DNA of 64,000 bases from Nonomuraea jabiensis (GCF_014204795.1 NZ_JACHMB010000001.1:2852001-2916000); one strand, 5' to 3'. Counted from the first letter of the stretch, positions 1 through 8,522 are shown. Translations and numbers: made by a program. The notes: generated from the letters alone by a model not told the origin.

Positions 1-111
1 CGTAGGCGGGTACAGCCCGGCCTGCCGGTAGACGGACGTGAGATAGCGCAGCATTTCGTCGGGGTCCGGTGGATCCGGCTGCAGGACGCGGTAGGTCACG
101 GCGCCGGCCAT
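1..111 (-). CDS. Hypothetical protein, N-terminal part (cut by window edge)
   Basis: Reading leftwards from an ATG at 111 the frame stays open for all 37 codons to the window edge, with mostly G/C third positions. The visible N-terminus starts MAGAVTYRVLQ and has a Pro/Asp-rich stretch followed by YLTSVYRQAGLY. No family is recognised. The start touches the antiporter remnant on the other strand, so this could also be chance open frame in decayed DNA; only the sequence left of the window can decide. Confidence 0.3.
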   Translation of the reverse strand, partial: MAGAVTYRVLQPDPPDPDEMLRYLTSVYRQAGLYPPT

Positions 112-213
112 CGCATCACCTGGGCCCTGCTCGCCCGAGGCAAACGGCTCAGCCGCAGAGAGTCAGCCTTGCTGCTGGTGCTGTACGTCGCGGTGCTGCC
201 ATTGATCGCGTGA
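112..213 (+). pseudogene. Remnant: C-terminal tail of a cation antiporter-like membrane protein
   Basis: The 33 codons before a TGA at 211-213 encode a basic loop (ARGKRLSRRE) followed by a hydrophobic helix (ALLLVLYVAVLPLIA). This resembles the last transmembrane segment of YrbG-type Na+/Ca2+ antiporters, where a Gly-Lys-x-Leu-x-Arg-x-Glu loop precedes the final helix. Nothing upstream in this frame resembles the rest of such a protein, so it is read as a severed gene tail. The family assignment rests on one helix and is tentative. Confidence 0.3.
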
Positions 214-256
214 AGGCGCGCCGAGGGCGGCGGCCTGGACGTGCTGCTGTCAGCCC

Positions 257-541
257 GCCCTGCTCGGCGACGCCGCGCATGCGATGAGCCCGGGCCGCGG
301 CCAAGGCGCCAGGCAATCCCTCGGCGACGCCGTCGTACTCGCCGCCGCCCTCGCCGACGAGCCCACGATCGAGGTCGCGCTCCACCGCTACGACGCCGAG
401 CGCCGCCCGCGCACCCAGGCCACCGCTTGCAGGGCATGGGCGGGGGCCGGGCGGCGGCTCGTCCATGCCCCGATGTTCGCGCGCTCGCCCGCGAGGCCCA
501 AATCGGGGCGACCGTGTCAGCGTCGCGTGTGCCCCGTGTGA
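257..541 (+). pseudogene. Remnant: C-terminal part of an FAD-dependent monooxygenase
   Basis: From 260 the frame reads LLGDAAHAM and then GQGARQSLGDAV, which is the conserved C-terminal FAD-contacting block of group A flavin hydroxylases (GDAAH followed by a G-Q-G-x-N/R-x-x-x-x-D segment), then the usual ALxxYDxERRPRT helix at about 390-420. The N-terminal Rossmann GxGxxG and substrate domains are absent: upstream is unrelated DNA. Beyond about 440 the frame is no longer protein-like. An old truncated gene; family confidence good, functionality very unlikely. Confidence 0.6.
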
Positions 542-599
542 GCGACTCCCGTCAGTCTTCGCATACCGCACCAACCCTCACGAACAACGGAGGCCACAG

Positions 600-1799
600 A
601 TGACCGGGACGAACGACGTCAGCAGCTGGGTCCGGAGCTGGAGCGCCTCGCCTCAGGCGGCTCACGACGGGCTCGGCTCGTTCGACGACCACCCGCCCCT
701 CGCCGACGTGACCCTGCGCCAGGTGGTGCGCATCAGCGGTGGTGGGCGCCGGGTACGCGTCCGCTTCACCAACGAGTTCGGGACCGCACCCTTCGCCATC
801 GGCGCGGCGCAGGTGGGCCTCGCGGTGCCCGGTGGCGGGGTGCGGCCGGGCAGCGAGCGCGTGCTGACCTTCTCCGGCGCACCGGACGTCACCGTACCGG
901 CGGGCGCGCCGATCCTCAGCGATCCGGTCGACCTGCCCCTGCCCGGCCTCGCCAAGCTGGCGATCAGCCTCTACCTGCCGGGGCGCGTGGAGACCTGCAC
1001 CTGCCACGACCCCGCCCTGGAGACCGGCTGGACGATCCCGGGCAACGCCGTCGCCGCCCCCGCCCTGCCGGAGAACGCCGAGGTCCTGCCGGTGCGGGCC
1101 CTGATCTCCGGCGTAGACCTGCTCGCCGACGCCCCTGCCAAGGCCATCGTGGTGGTGGGCGACTCCCGTACCGACGGCGCCGGCTCGACCCCGGACACCA
1201 ACCACAGCTGGCCGGAGCTGCTGGCCGCGCGTCTCGCCAAGCAGGGCGGCGTGGCCACCGGCTACGTCTCCAACCAGGGCATCAGCGGCAACCGGATGCT
1301 CAACGACGGCATCGGTGCCGCCGCCCTGGCCCGCTTCGACCGTGACGTGCTGGCGACGCCCGGCCTCGGCTACGTGGTGCTCTCCGTGGGCGGCAACGAC
1401 ATCGGCATCTCGTTCGCCCCACGGGACGACGGCCTCATGGCCGATTTCCTGAAGAGGTTCCCCGGCGCGCCGGTGACGGCGGACGACGTCATCGCGGGCT
1501 ACCGCCAGCTGGTCGCCCGGGCGCACGAACGTGGCGTCAAGGTCTACGCCACCACGATCGCGCCCTTCGAAGGCACGGAGATCTACACGCCGGAGGGCGA
1601 GAGCGCACGCCAGACGGTCAACGAATGGATCCGCACCGGCGGCGCCTTCGACGCTGTGCTGGACTTCGACGCCGTCTGGCGCGACCCGGGCCGCCCCAGC
1701 CGGATCAGGGAGGGCTTCCACGCCGGCGATCATCTGCACGGCAGCGATGCGGGCTACCAGGCCCTGGCCGACTCCATAGACCTGTCGCTGTTCAGCTGA
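600..1799 (+). CDS. SGNH/GDSL-family hydrolase (lipase/esterase-like), 399 aa
   Basis: Likely hydrolyses ester bonds of lipids or acylated carbohydrates. The ATG at 600 is preceded by a GGAGG-type site (about 589-593), preferred over in-frame codons further upstream that lie in the monooxygenase remnant. A beta-rich N-terminal domain (about 1-170) precedes the SGNH domain: block I around VVVGDSRTDG (Ser189), Gly in GISGNR (about 230), Asn in GGNDIG (about 266), and the C-terminal Asp-x-x-His block DHLHGSDAGY (about 377). This is the architecture of actinobacterial SGNH hydrolases of about 400 aa. No signal peptide is apparent, unlike many secreted relatives. Single gene; no operon partner. 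Confidence 0.85.
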   Translation: MTGTNDVSSWVRSWSASPQAAHDGLGSFDDHPPLADVTLRQVVRISGGGRRVRVRFTNEFGTAPFAIGAAQVGLAVPGGGVRPGSERVLTFSGAPDVTVPAGAPILSDPVDLPLPGLAKLAISLYLPGRVETCTCHDPALETGWTIPGNAVAAPALPENAEVLPVRALISGVDLLADAPAKAIVVVGDSRTDGAGSTPDTNHSWPELLAARLAKQGGVATGYVSNQGISGNRMLNDGIGAAALARFDRDVLATPGLGYVVLSVGGNDIGISFAPRDDGLMADFLKRFPGAPVTADDVIAGYRQLVARAHERGVKVYATTIAPFEGTEIYTPEGESARQTVNEWIRTGGAFDAVLDFDAVWRDPGRPSRIREGFHAGDHLHGSDAGYQALADSIDLSLFS

Positions 1800-1914
1800 G
1801 TCAGCCGGCGTGAGGTCCGCGCGGGAGTTTGCGGTCGTGGTCTTCGGCATCCGCGGACGGCGTTCCTGAAAGTCCCCACCGGAGCGCACTCCTCGCGCAG
1901 TAGCGTGCCTGGCA

Positions 1915-3642
1915 TGGCCCGTGAACGCCTGGCCGAGTGCTCGACGCGTCGGCGGAGCCGGCCGCGTCCAGCGTCCATCGGCAGCTTCCCAGGACCGACC
2001 TGTCGGTGGTGGTCGATGGGGTCGGCCCGCTGCGGTTCCCCGTCTGGTGCGCTCGCGGCCGTCCTCGACGGAATGCGCCAAGGTTGGGGCTGCCGCCGCA
2101 CTGCGAGCTCGCGCCTGACCTGCATTCCATGCTCCTGTACGAGACCGGGCAGTTCTTCGTCGCGCACCAGGATTCCGATAAGGACGACGCGATGGTCGCG
2201 ACCTTGGTGGTGACGCTGCCGTCCGCGCACACCGGCGGCGAGCTCGTCGTCGAGCATCAGGGCCAGAGCAAGAAGTACCGGGGCTGAAGACCGCGGTCTC
2301 GCTGGTGGCCTTCTACGCCGACTGCCGGCACCAGGTTCTTCCTGTAAAGACGGGCAACCGCGTCACCCTCACCTACAACCTGCTCCTGACGGGTGACAGC
2401 CAGGCTGCGGCGGCCGAACATCCGCTGGTCAGCGATCTTGCGGCCTGCCTGCACGCGCACTTCACCACTCCGGCTGGCCTACCTCCTCGACCACGAGTAC
2501 ACCGCCCGCGGGCTGAGCTGGTCCCGGTTGAAGGGCTCCGACGCCGCGCGGGGCGCGCTGCTGCAGGCTGCGGCGGAGCGGGCGGGTTGCGAGATCACCC
2601 TGGCTCTCGCGGAGATCGCTCGCCCACTGGATCGGCCCGGAAACAGGGCGGCTCGAGGACATCTCGCTGGACCTCAGCGACGCCGAGGTGGCCTCGACGA
2701 CCCCGACGGCCGATCTGACGCCCTACTTCTCCGAGTACGAGGGTTACATGGGCAACTACGGCAACGCCCTGGACCGCTGGTACCGGAGAGCGGCGCTGGT
2801 CATCTGGCCCAGGGGCCAGGGCTTCGCCAGCCGGGCCGAGGCGTCTCCGGGGTGGGCGCTGGACGAACTCACCGCGATGGCCCGCGCCGGGGATGTCTCG
2901 CGGGTCCGAGGGCTGGCGGCCCGGCTCCTACGGCCTCGCCCAGGCGCCGCTGGAATGGCTCGAGAATCTCCCACGGCTGTGTACCGCGCTCTCGGCGGAG
3001 GGGAACCCGTCCATCACGGCCGCCCGCCGCATCGTCGATGTCTCGTGGGCGATGTTCGCGGGCCAGGTCGGTCCAGCGCTCGACGGGCCTCTCACCTCCC
3101 GGCATGAAGCATGGCTGACCGCCTTGGGGGCGCCCTGCTCGGGGATCATCGCGGCCGCGGCCCGACTGGGATCGACGGGCGTACCGGAGGACGCCCGCAA
3201 GCTCATGCGGACGGCCGATGATCGGGCGCACGTGCTGGCGATGGCCACGCTGCGCGCCGCAGGGGCGCACCAGGCGGGCTTCGAGGAGCTGGCCATCGAC
3301 TGTGCCGAACGGCTCCGGGCATCACTGGCGCAACCCCAACGCGCGCCGGGCGACTGGTCGATCGAGTTGCCCGCCGAATGCGCGTGCGACCTGTGCGAGG
3401 TGCTCGGCACGTTCCTCCTGCACCCTGAACGGCGTGCTCTCGACTGGCCGCTCGCGAAGGACAAGCGCAGGCATGTGCACGCCCGGATAGACGACGCGGA
3501 GCTGCCCGTCCGTCACGAGACCAGACGGCAGGGCCGCCCGTACACCCTGGTGTTGACCAAGACAGAAGCCCTTTTCGAACGCGAGCGTCTCGCCCGCGGG
3601 CGCCACGAAGCAGACCTGGCCTGGCTCACCGGCAACTGCTGA
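1915..3642 (+). pseudogene. 2OG-Fe(II) oxygenase, inactivated by multiple frameshifts
   Basis: Successive pieces of one protein lie in order in different forward frames: a start MARERLAE at 1915; a jelly-roll segment containing the iron-binding HQDSDKDD (about 2165) and TGGELVVEH up to a stop at about 2287; AFYADCRHQVLPV...RVTLTYNLLL (about 2310-2400); a middle part (about 2480-2640); PYFSEYEGYMGNYGNALDRWYRR (about 2720-2790); and a long C-terminal part (about 2930-3642) ending in TGNC. HxD and the later His/Arg (CRHxVxPVxxGxRVTL) are the prolyl-hydroxylase-type 2OG oxygenase signatures. Intact homologues are long (well over 500 aa). At least four frame changes make it non-functional unless the assembly is in error. 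Confidence 0.75.
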
Positions 3643-3802
3643 GAGGCGGGCGCTGCCGGAATAGCATGACCTGGTGGGATCGTTGTGGCCGGTGTGCTCG
3701 GTTGGCGACGAGCACCGTTCCCGGCAATAGCCTGTTCGGCTGCGACCGTGGCCCCCACGCCCCGCCATCATCCCTTGATCCACCGCTGTGCCAGGAGTGT
3801 GC

Positions 3803-5053
3803 ATGACCGACCGCCTCACCGCCAGGCTGATCAGCCAGGCGGCCGAACGGCTACGGCCGGTGATACGCCATACCGCACTGGAGCCGAACCATCGGCTGTC
3901 CGACCTGCTCGGCGGTCAGGTGCTGCTCAAGCGCGAGGACGCGCAGGTCTGCCGCTCCTACAAGGTGCGCGGGGCGTTCAACCTGATCGCCTCCCTCACG
4001 GATGAGGAACGGCGGCGCGGCGTGGTCTGCGCGAGCGCGGGCAACCACGGGCAGGGCGTCGCGTTCGCCTGTGCCCGGCTGGGGATCAGCGGCCGGGTGT
4101 ACGTCCCGTCCACCACGCCACGGCAGAAGCGCGAGCGCATCGCGGCGCTCGGCGGCGACCAGGTGGAGGTCGTGGTCGGCGGCGGCACCTACGACGAGGC
4201 GAGCAGCGCCGCGCACGCCGACAGCGAACACACCGGCGCCGTCTACGTGCATCCGTTCGACGATGTCAGGACGATGGCCGGGCAAGGCACGGTCGGCCTG
4301 GAGATCCTGGCGCAGTGCGGGGAGGCGCCGCACACCGTGGTCGTCCCCGTCGGTGGAGGCGGCCTGATCAGCGGCATCGCCGTCTGGCTGCGCGAGCACT
4401 CCCCCGCCACCCGCATCGTGGGCGCCGAACCCGCCGGAGCGGCCAGCATGCGAGCCGCCCTCGACCACGGCGGGCCTCTCGCCCTGCCCGAGCTGGACAC
4501 CTTCGTGGACGGCGCCGCCGTCGGAAGGGTGGGAGACTCCACGTTTCCCCTGGTCAAGGATCTGGTGGACGAGGTGGTCGCGGTCGATGAGGGCGCGGTG
4601 TGCACCGAGATGCTGGATCTCTACCAGACCGACGGCATCATCGCCGAACCCGCCGGAGCTCTCGCGGGTGCCGCCGCCCGCGAGCTCCTGCCACACGCCT
4701 CCGCAGGACCGGTGGTGTGCGTGGTGTCGGGCGGCAACAACGACGTCAGCCGGTACAACGAGGTGCTGGAGCGCTCGCTTGTCCACATCGGGCTGAGGCA
4801 CTACTTCCTGGTGACCTTCCCGCAGCGCCCCGGCGCCCTGCGCCACTTCCTGGACGAGGTTCTGGGAGAGGGCGAGGACATCATCGCCTTCGAGTACGTC
4901 AAGAAGAACAACCGCGAGACCGGCCCGGCGCTTGTCGGCATCGAGGTCGAGCGAGCCGGCGACCTCGACAGTCTCCTGTCCCGGATGAAGGCGAGCCCGC
5001 TCACGGTGGAGCGCATCCCACCGGGCTCGCCACTGTTCACCTTCATTCTCTGA
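3803..5053 (+). CDS. ilvA: Threonine ammonia-lyase (threonine deaminase), 416 aa
   Basis: PLP enzyme converting L-threonine to 2-oxobutanoate, first step of isoleucine synthesis. Fold-type II hallmarks are all visible: PLP lysine in RSYKVRGAFN (Lys54), SAGNHGQG (about 78-85), the phosphate-binding tetraglycine VPVGGGGLIS (about 184-187) and SGGNN (about 309). Residues about 334-416 form the short ACT-like domain (VTFPQRPGALRHF) of the actinobacterial, shorter enzyme rather than the two-ACT E. coli form. The ATG at 3803 has an AGGAG 5 bases upstream; an in-frame GTG at 3788 lies before that site and is less likely. Monocistronic by position. A catabolic role cannot be excluded from sequence. 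Confidence 0.93.
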   Translation: MTDRLTARLISQAAERLRPVIRHTALEPNHRLSDLLGGQVLLKREDAQVCRSYKVRGAFNLIASLTDEERRRGVVCASAGNHGQGVAFACARLGISGRVYVPSTTPRQKRERIAALGGDQVEVVVGGGTYDEASSAAHADSEHTGAVYVHPFDDVRTMAGQGTVGLEILAQCGEAPHTVVVPVGGGGLISGIAVWLREHSPATRIVGAEPAGAASMRAALDHGGPLALPELDTFVDGAAVGRVGDSTFPLVKDLVDEVVAVDEGAVCTEMLDLYQTDGIIAEPAGALAGAAARELLPHASAGPVVCVVSGGNNDVSRYNEVLERSLVHIGLRHYFLVTFPQRPGALRHFLDEVLGEGEDIIAFEYVKKNNRETGPALVGIEVERAGDLDSLLSRMKASPLTVERIPPGSPLFTFIL

Positions 5054-5060
5054 CGCGGCG

Positions 5061-5074
5061 GGGGCTGACGCCCC
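5061..5074. terminator. Possible bidirectional terminator hairpin
   Basis: GGGGC-TGAC-GCCCC lies between the ilvA stop and the convergent small gene at 5075. The stem is only 5 bp and no T-tract follows on either strand, so this is a weak candidate. Confidence 0.3.
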
Positions 5075-5253
5075 TCAAGCGACGGCGGGCACCGTCATCA
5101 GCAGGGTCCAGTGGGTCCAGAATCGCCGCAGGATGAGCCCGGCGACGACGAGCCCCCAGATCAGGCGATCCGGCGCCGCCTCTCCTGTCGCCGCTGTTGA
5201 GCCTGCAGCGCGGAGAGCCGCTCCTTATACGTGCCCTGCGGCCTGTCGCCCAT
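5075..5253 (-). pseudogene. Small membrane protein gene with one frameshift (about 59 aa if repaired)
   Basis: An ATG at 5253 with a good ribosome site (AGGGAGAGG, 10 bases upstream) opens a frame starting MGDRPQGTYKERLSALQ, highly charged, that stops after 30 codons (5161). One base back, the frame continues as a typical membrane helix (LIWGLVVAGLILRRFW...) to a TGA at 5075. A one-base insertion at about 5163-5166 would join them into a charged coiled N-terminus plus one TM helix. Either a true frameshift mutation, a sequencing error, or a 30-aa product. It is divergent from the FRG gene, with the tandem palindromes (5276-5310) in between. Confidence 0.45.
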
Positions 5254-5275
5254 TCGACTGCCTCTCCCTGCGATC

Positions 5276-5310
5276 TTCTACGTTGCGTAGAAGTTCTACC
5301 GCATGTAGAG
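5276..5310. promoter_or_regulatory. Tandem 17-bp palindromic operator (two copies)
   Basis: TTCTACGTTGCGTAGAA (5276-5292) is a palindrome with 7-bp arms; one base later TTCTACCGCATGTAGAG (5294-5310) repeats the pattern TTCTAC-N5-GTAGA(A/G). Centre spacing is 18 bp, under two helical turns. The pair sits between the divergent small membrane gene (start 5253) and the FRG gene (start 5358). CTAC/GTAG half sites recall BlaI/MecI-type operators, but no such regulator is present in this window; that match is inference. Confidence 0.6.
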
Positions 5311-5357
5311 GTCGTAAACGAGGTGTGGAGAACCTGATCGGGGGGCAGCGGGTTCGG

Positions 5358-6179
5358 ATGGGTGTGGTCACGGTGTCGTCCTGGAGGGAGCTGGATGACG
5401 CGATCAGCGAGGCCGGTCGCGGCGACGGGCCTGCGCACGCGCATTCCACGCTGGTTTTCCGCGGCCTGGCGCGCAGCACGTACTCGCACGTGTCCGGCCT
5501 GGCCCGGCTGAGAGGCGACTACGCCGCCCTCGAATCACACCTGATCCGTAATTTCCGCAAGTACGCGCACCGGCAGGAGCCGGGTCCGACGGTCTGGGAC
5601 TGGCTGGCGCTGGGCCAGCACCACGGCCTGCCCACCCGGCTGCTGGACTGGACCTTCTCCCCTTTGGTGGCCCTGCACTTCGCGACCGCGTCGTGGCCCG
5701 AGGAGGACGCCGTGCTGCTCGCGGTGGACTGCGCGGGCGCGCACCGGCTGCTGCCGAAGTCGTTGCGCCGGGTCCTCGAAGAGGAGGGAGCGCTCGTGTT
5801 CACCACGGAGATGCTCGCCGAATGCGCCCCGGATCTCGCGTGCCTGGACCGGTTGGGCGGCGAGGAGCCGTTCCTGACGTTCTTCGAGCCGCCGTCCCTG
5901 GACGAGCGCGTCGTCAACCAGTCGTCGGTGCTGTCGATGTTCTCCGGTCCGACGTTCCAGCTGGAGCAGTGGCTCGAGGAGCATCCTGGCCTGTGGCGCG
6001 GATGGGTGATCCCCGCCGAGGTGAAGGCCGAGATCAGGCAGCGCCTGGACCAGGCGAACATCACCGAGCGATTGCTGCTCCCGGGGCTCGACGGGCTCGC
6101 GGACTGGCTGCGGCGCTACTACTCTCCCGGCGCGATCCGGTACGGCCAAGGCGACGGCGGCGCCACCATGGGCGAATGA
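5358..6179 (+). CDS. FRG-domain protein, 273 aa
   Basis: The FRG domain is named for its Phe-Arg-Gly motif, here VFRGLARSTY (about 33-42). The second conserved block, LGQHHGLPTRLLDWTFSPLVALHFAT (about 85-110), is present and complete. The domain's biochemical activity is not settled; members occur singly, and in defence-like or toxin-like contexts. The start is uncertain: ATG 5358 has only a G-run about 13 bases upstream, and a GTG at 5325 is an alternative. Upstream palindromes (5276-5310) suggest repression by an unlinked regulator. No adjacent nuclease, methylase or antitoxin gene is seen, so a defence role is not supported directly. Confidence 0.75.
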   Translation: MGVVTVSSWRELDDAISEAGRGDGPAHAHSTLVFRGLARSTYSHVSGLARLRGDYAALESHLIRNFRKYAHRQEPGPTVWDWLALGQHHGLPTRLLDWTFSPLVALHFATASWPEEDAVLLAVDCAGAHRLLPKSLRRVLEEEGALVFTTEMLAECAPDLACLDRLGGEEPFLTFFEPPSLDERVVNQSSVLSMFSGPTFQLEQWLEEHPGLWRGWVIPAEVKAEIRQRLDQANITERLLLPGLDGLADWLRRYYSPGAIRYGQGDGGATMGE

Positions 6180-6189
6180 GCGGCGAGGC

Positions 6190-6772
6190 TCAGCGGAGCA
6201 GGTCGCGGATCCGTGCCGCCGCCGGGTGGTCCTGAGGGGCGATGCGGAGGAAGCGGGCCAGGGTCCGGCGGCCCTGCGGCGGGTCCGTCACGAGCTGCGC
6301 GGTGCCCCAGGACGAGAAGCAGGTCCGCGTCCTCGGGACGGCTCGACGCCAGCGGCTGGAGCAGGGACACGGCCTCGGCCGCCCGCCCCTCCTCCACCAG
6401 GCGGAGACCTCGTCGGTACACGGACTCCGGCTCTGGTGCGGACTGCCCGGTGGTGCCCGCTGACTGGGCCCGCTGGCCGGTCCACAAGCGCCGCCACCGG
6501 CAGCAGCCACAGCACGGCCGGCAGCCCGTCCGCGCGCGGCGAGAGCAGGATCCAGTCCCCGTATCGCTGCCTGAAGTGTTCGAGGATCGCTTCCTGATCG
6601 CGGCCCGCGCCGAGCTGGCGCTCGTTCTCGGCGCGGACCGACAGGGCCAGCTTCGAGGACGACTCCGCGGCCGACACCCCCTGGCAGTCCGGGCAGCGCA
6701 GCAAGTCGGCGATCTCGCGCGCCCGCTCGCCGGGGCCCGGCTCGCGCCCTGGTCTGCGGCGTGGGCGGTCAT
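6190..6772 (-). pseudogene. CcmH/CycL-like cytochrome c maturation protein with TPR tail, frameshifted
   Basis: Pieces in three reverse frames make one protein: start MTAHAADQGASRAP (6772 to about 6735); GERAREIADLLRCPDCQG...YGDWILLSPRADG...LPVAAL (about 6731-6482), the CcmH domain with its heme-handling thiol pair CPDC and a following TM helix; a TPR-like helix VYRRGLRLVEEGRAAEAVSLLQ (about 6425-6307); and a tail ending RIRDLLR (stop 6190). Roughly three frame changes separate them. CcmH proteins reduce apocytochrome c thiols in system I maturation. The ATG overlaps the stop of the upstream PP2C gene (ATGA), so it was once translationally coupled. No other ccm genes are in the window. Confidence 0.65.
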
Positions 6773-8070
6773 GAGCCGCTGGGCATGCGCGGCACCCCCC
6801 GCGTGACCGCGTGAGGTCCCATCGGCTCACCCGCCTGCGGCTGCCACTCCACGAGCAGCACGGTGGCATCGTCCTGGAGCACGCCTCGCTGGTACTCCAG
6901 CAGCGCCTGGACCAGCCGGCGCAGCGTTTCGGGGGCGGAGACCTGATCGGCTTCGTGGCGGGTGATGAAGTCCACGAAACGGTCCAGGCCGAACTCGCGG
7001 CCGTGCGGGTCCTTGGCCTCGACGACGCCGTCGGTGTAGCACAGCAGCCGGTCGCCGGGCTGGAGCTGGTAGTGGGCGGGCTTCTCGTAGGCGCCCAGGC
7101 GCAGCCCCATGGGAGGGTCGGGTTCGGTGGCCAGTTCGGCCACCACGTGGCCCTGGCGCAGCAGCAGCGGCGGCGGATGGCCGCGGTTGACCCAGGTGAG
7201 CATTCCGGTGCGGATGCCGAGGGCAGCCAGGATCCCGGTGGCGAACTGCGTACGGGGGAACTGCTGGGCGATGGCGGCGTCGATCGCCTCGCCGACGGCG
7301 CGCAGGCCGTGGCCGCGCAGGCGGTGGTTGCGGAAAGCGCCGATGGCGATGGCGGAGGTCAGCCCGGCGGTGAGGTCATGTCCCATGGCGTCGAAGACCG
7401 CCAGGTTCAGCGTGTCACGGGTCAGGGCGTAGTCGAAGGCGTCGCCGCCGATCTGGTAGGCCGGTTCCAGGGCGCCGGCGACGACGATCTGGTCGGTGGC
7501 GAAGGTCTTGGCGGGCAGCTGGGACCACAGCACTTCGGCCGACAGGTCCATCGGCCGGTCGCGGACCACGGTGGCGTAGGTGTCGCTGGTGGCCCGTTTG
7601 CTGGCTATCACCAGGGCCAGCAGGGAGGCGAGCCGGTCCGCGCGGCGCCGGGTGTCGTCGTCGCCGCAGGGGGCGGTGACGGCCAGGACGCCCATGCGGT
7701 CGGTGCCGTCCAGCATCGGCAGCCACCAGCGCCTGGGGCCGTCCTCACCGGGACGTGCCTCCTTGAGCCCCTCCGGGTCGGCCGCGCCGGGATCCCCGAT
7801 CTTGGTGGAGGAGACCAGGTAGAGGCTGCGGTAGGCGCGCCCGGCCAGGGTGGTGTCGATGCGCAGGCGCTCCGGGGGCGAACCGTCGGGCGCGTGCTGG
7901 CCGGGCAGCGGCACCAGGTACTGCTGTTGCAGATCGGCCAGATACACCAGCGGCTCGGAGAAGCCGGCCAGGCCGGCGTAGGCGGCGACCGCCGCGGGCA
8001 GGTCGTCCATGGGCGTGAGGTGATGGGCGGCGATCAGCCCTGCGAGCATCTGTTCGCCGCCCCTGTCCAT
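6769..8070 (-). CDS. PP2C-family (SpoIIE/RsbU-type) serine phosphatase, 433 aa
   Basis: The C-terminal half (about 185-415) is a PPM/SpoIIE phosphatase: metal-binding aspartates in GGDAFDY (Asp210) and AVFDAMGHDLTAG (Asp228), then WVNRGHPPPLLL, LLCYTDGVVEA and LQDDATVLLVEW. The N-terminal half (about 20-165) looks like a GAF-type sensory domain. Such proteins dephosphorylate anti-sigma-factor antagonists in response to a signal. The start at 8070 (MDRGGEQ, AGGCAG upstream) avoids overlap with the upstream gene that ends at 8091. It is the middle gene of a three-gene reverse run (8522 to 6190). The only HATPase (RsbW-like) gene in the window lies far away at 44.7 kb. Confidence 0.85.
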   Translation of the reverse strand: MDRGGEQMLAGLIAAHHLTPMDDLPAAVAAYAGLAGFSEPLVYLADLQQQYLVPLPGQHAPDGSPPERLRIDTTLAGRAYRSLYLVSSTKIGDPGAADPEGLKEARPGEDGPRRWWLPMLDGTDRMGVLAVTAPCGDDDTRRRADRLASLLALVIASKRATSDTYATVVRDRPMDLSAEVLWSQLPAKTFATDQIVVAGALEPAYQIGGDAFDYALTRDTLNLAVFDAMGHDLTAGLTSAIAIGAFRNHRLRGHGLRAVGEAIDAAIAQQFPRTQFATGILAALGIRTGMLTWVNRGHPPPLLLRQGHVVAELATEPDPPMGLRLGAYEKPAHYQLQPGDRLLCYTDGVVEAKDPHGREFGLDRFVDFITRHEADQVSAPETLRRLVQALLEYQRGVLQDDATVLLVEWQPQAGEPMGPHAVTRGVPRMPSGS

Positions 8071-8090
8071 GTGCTGCCTGTCGCGGGCGT

Positions 8091-8522
8091 TCAGGCGTCC
8101 TCGCGCTGAGGGTTCTCCAGCCGGAAGAAGTTGCTCTGGCTGCCGTCGCTCTTGGATTCCTGATAGATGAAGTTGAGCCCCCGCTTGTCGAAGGTCTCGA
8201 ACCACTCTTCCCAGCTCACGTGCCGAAGCTTGTCTCCCCCGCCGTAACCGGGGAAGTCGAATCGCAGCACCCCCAGATGATCGCCGTGCTCGGTGCCCTC
8301 GACCGTGGCGGCCGTCGCGCCGCGTCCCTCGGCCCAGTTCTTGATGACGTCGTGATCGGTGGTCACCAGGGTCTGGCCGGGGCGGTCGGGTTTTTCGTCC
8401 GGCGAATGGATCTCCTTGGCGTACTCCAGGCTCTTGGAGCTCTCAGGACCGCGGCGAGCCCCACCGTCGCCGGAACCGCCGTTGCCCCGGACCGCGTCCG
8501 TGGAATCGTCTCGTCGTGACAT
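8091..8522 (-). CDS. Conserved hypothetical protein, 143 aa
   Basis: A charged N-terminal 45 residues precede a compact conserved core: TLVTTDHDVIKNWAEGRGA, then GVLRFDFPGYGG and RHVSWEEWFETFDKRGLNFIYQE. I have seen this core in small stand-alone proteins of many bacteria, sometimes mislabelled as glucan branching enzyme; no activity is established. ATG 8522 is used because a GGAGG lies 11 bases upstream, whereas the GTG at 8534 abuts that site. It heads the reverse run with the PP2C gene, suggesting a stress-related setting, which is inference. Confidence 0.75.
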   Translation of the reverse strand: MSRRDDSTDAVRGNGGSGDGGARRGPESSKSLEYAKEIHSPDEKPDRPGQTLVTTDHDVIKNWAEGRGATAATVEGTEHGDHLGVLRFDFPGYGGGDKLRHVSWEEWFETFDKRGLNFIYQESKSDGSQSNFFRLENPQREDA

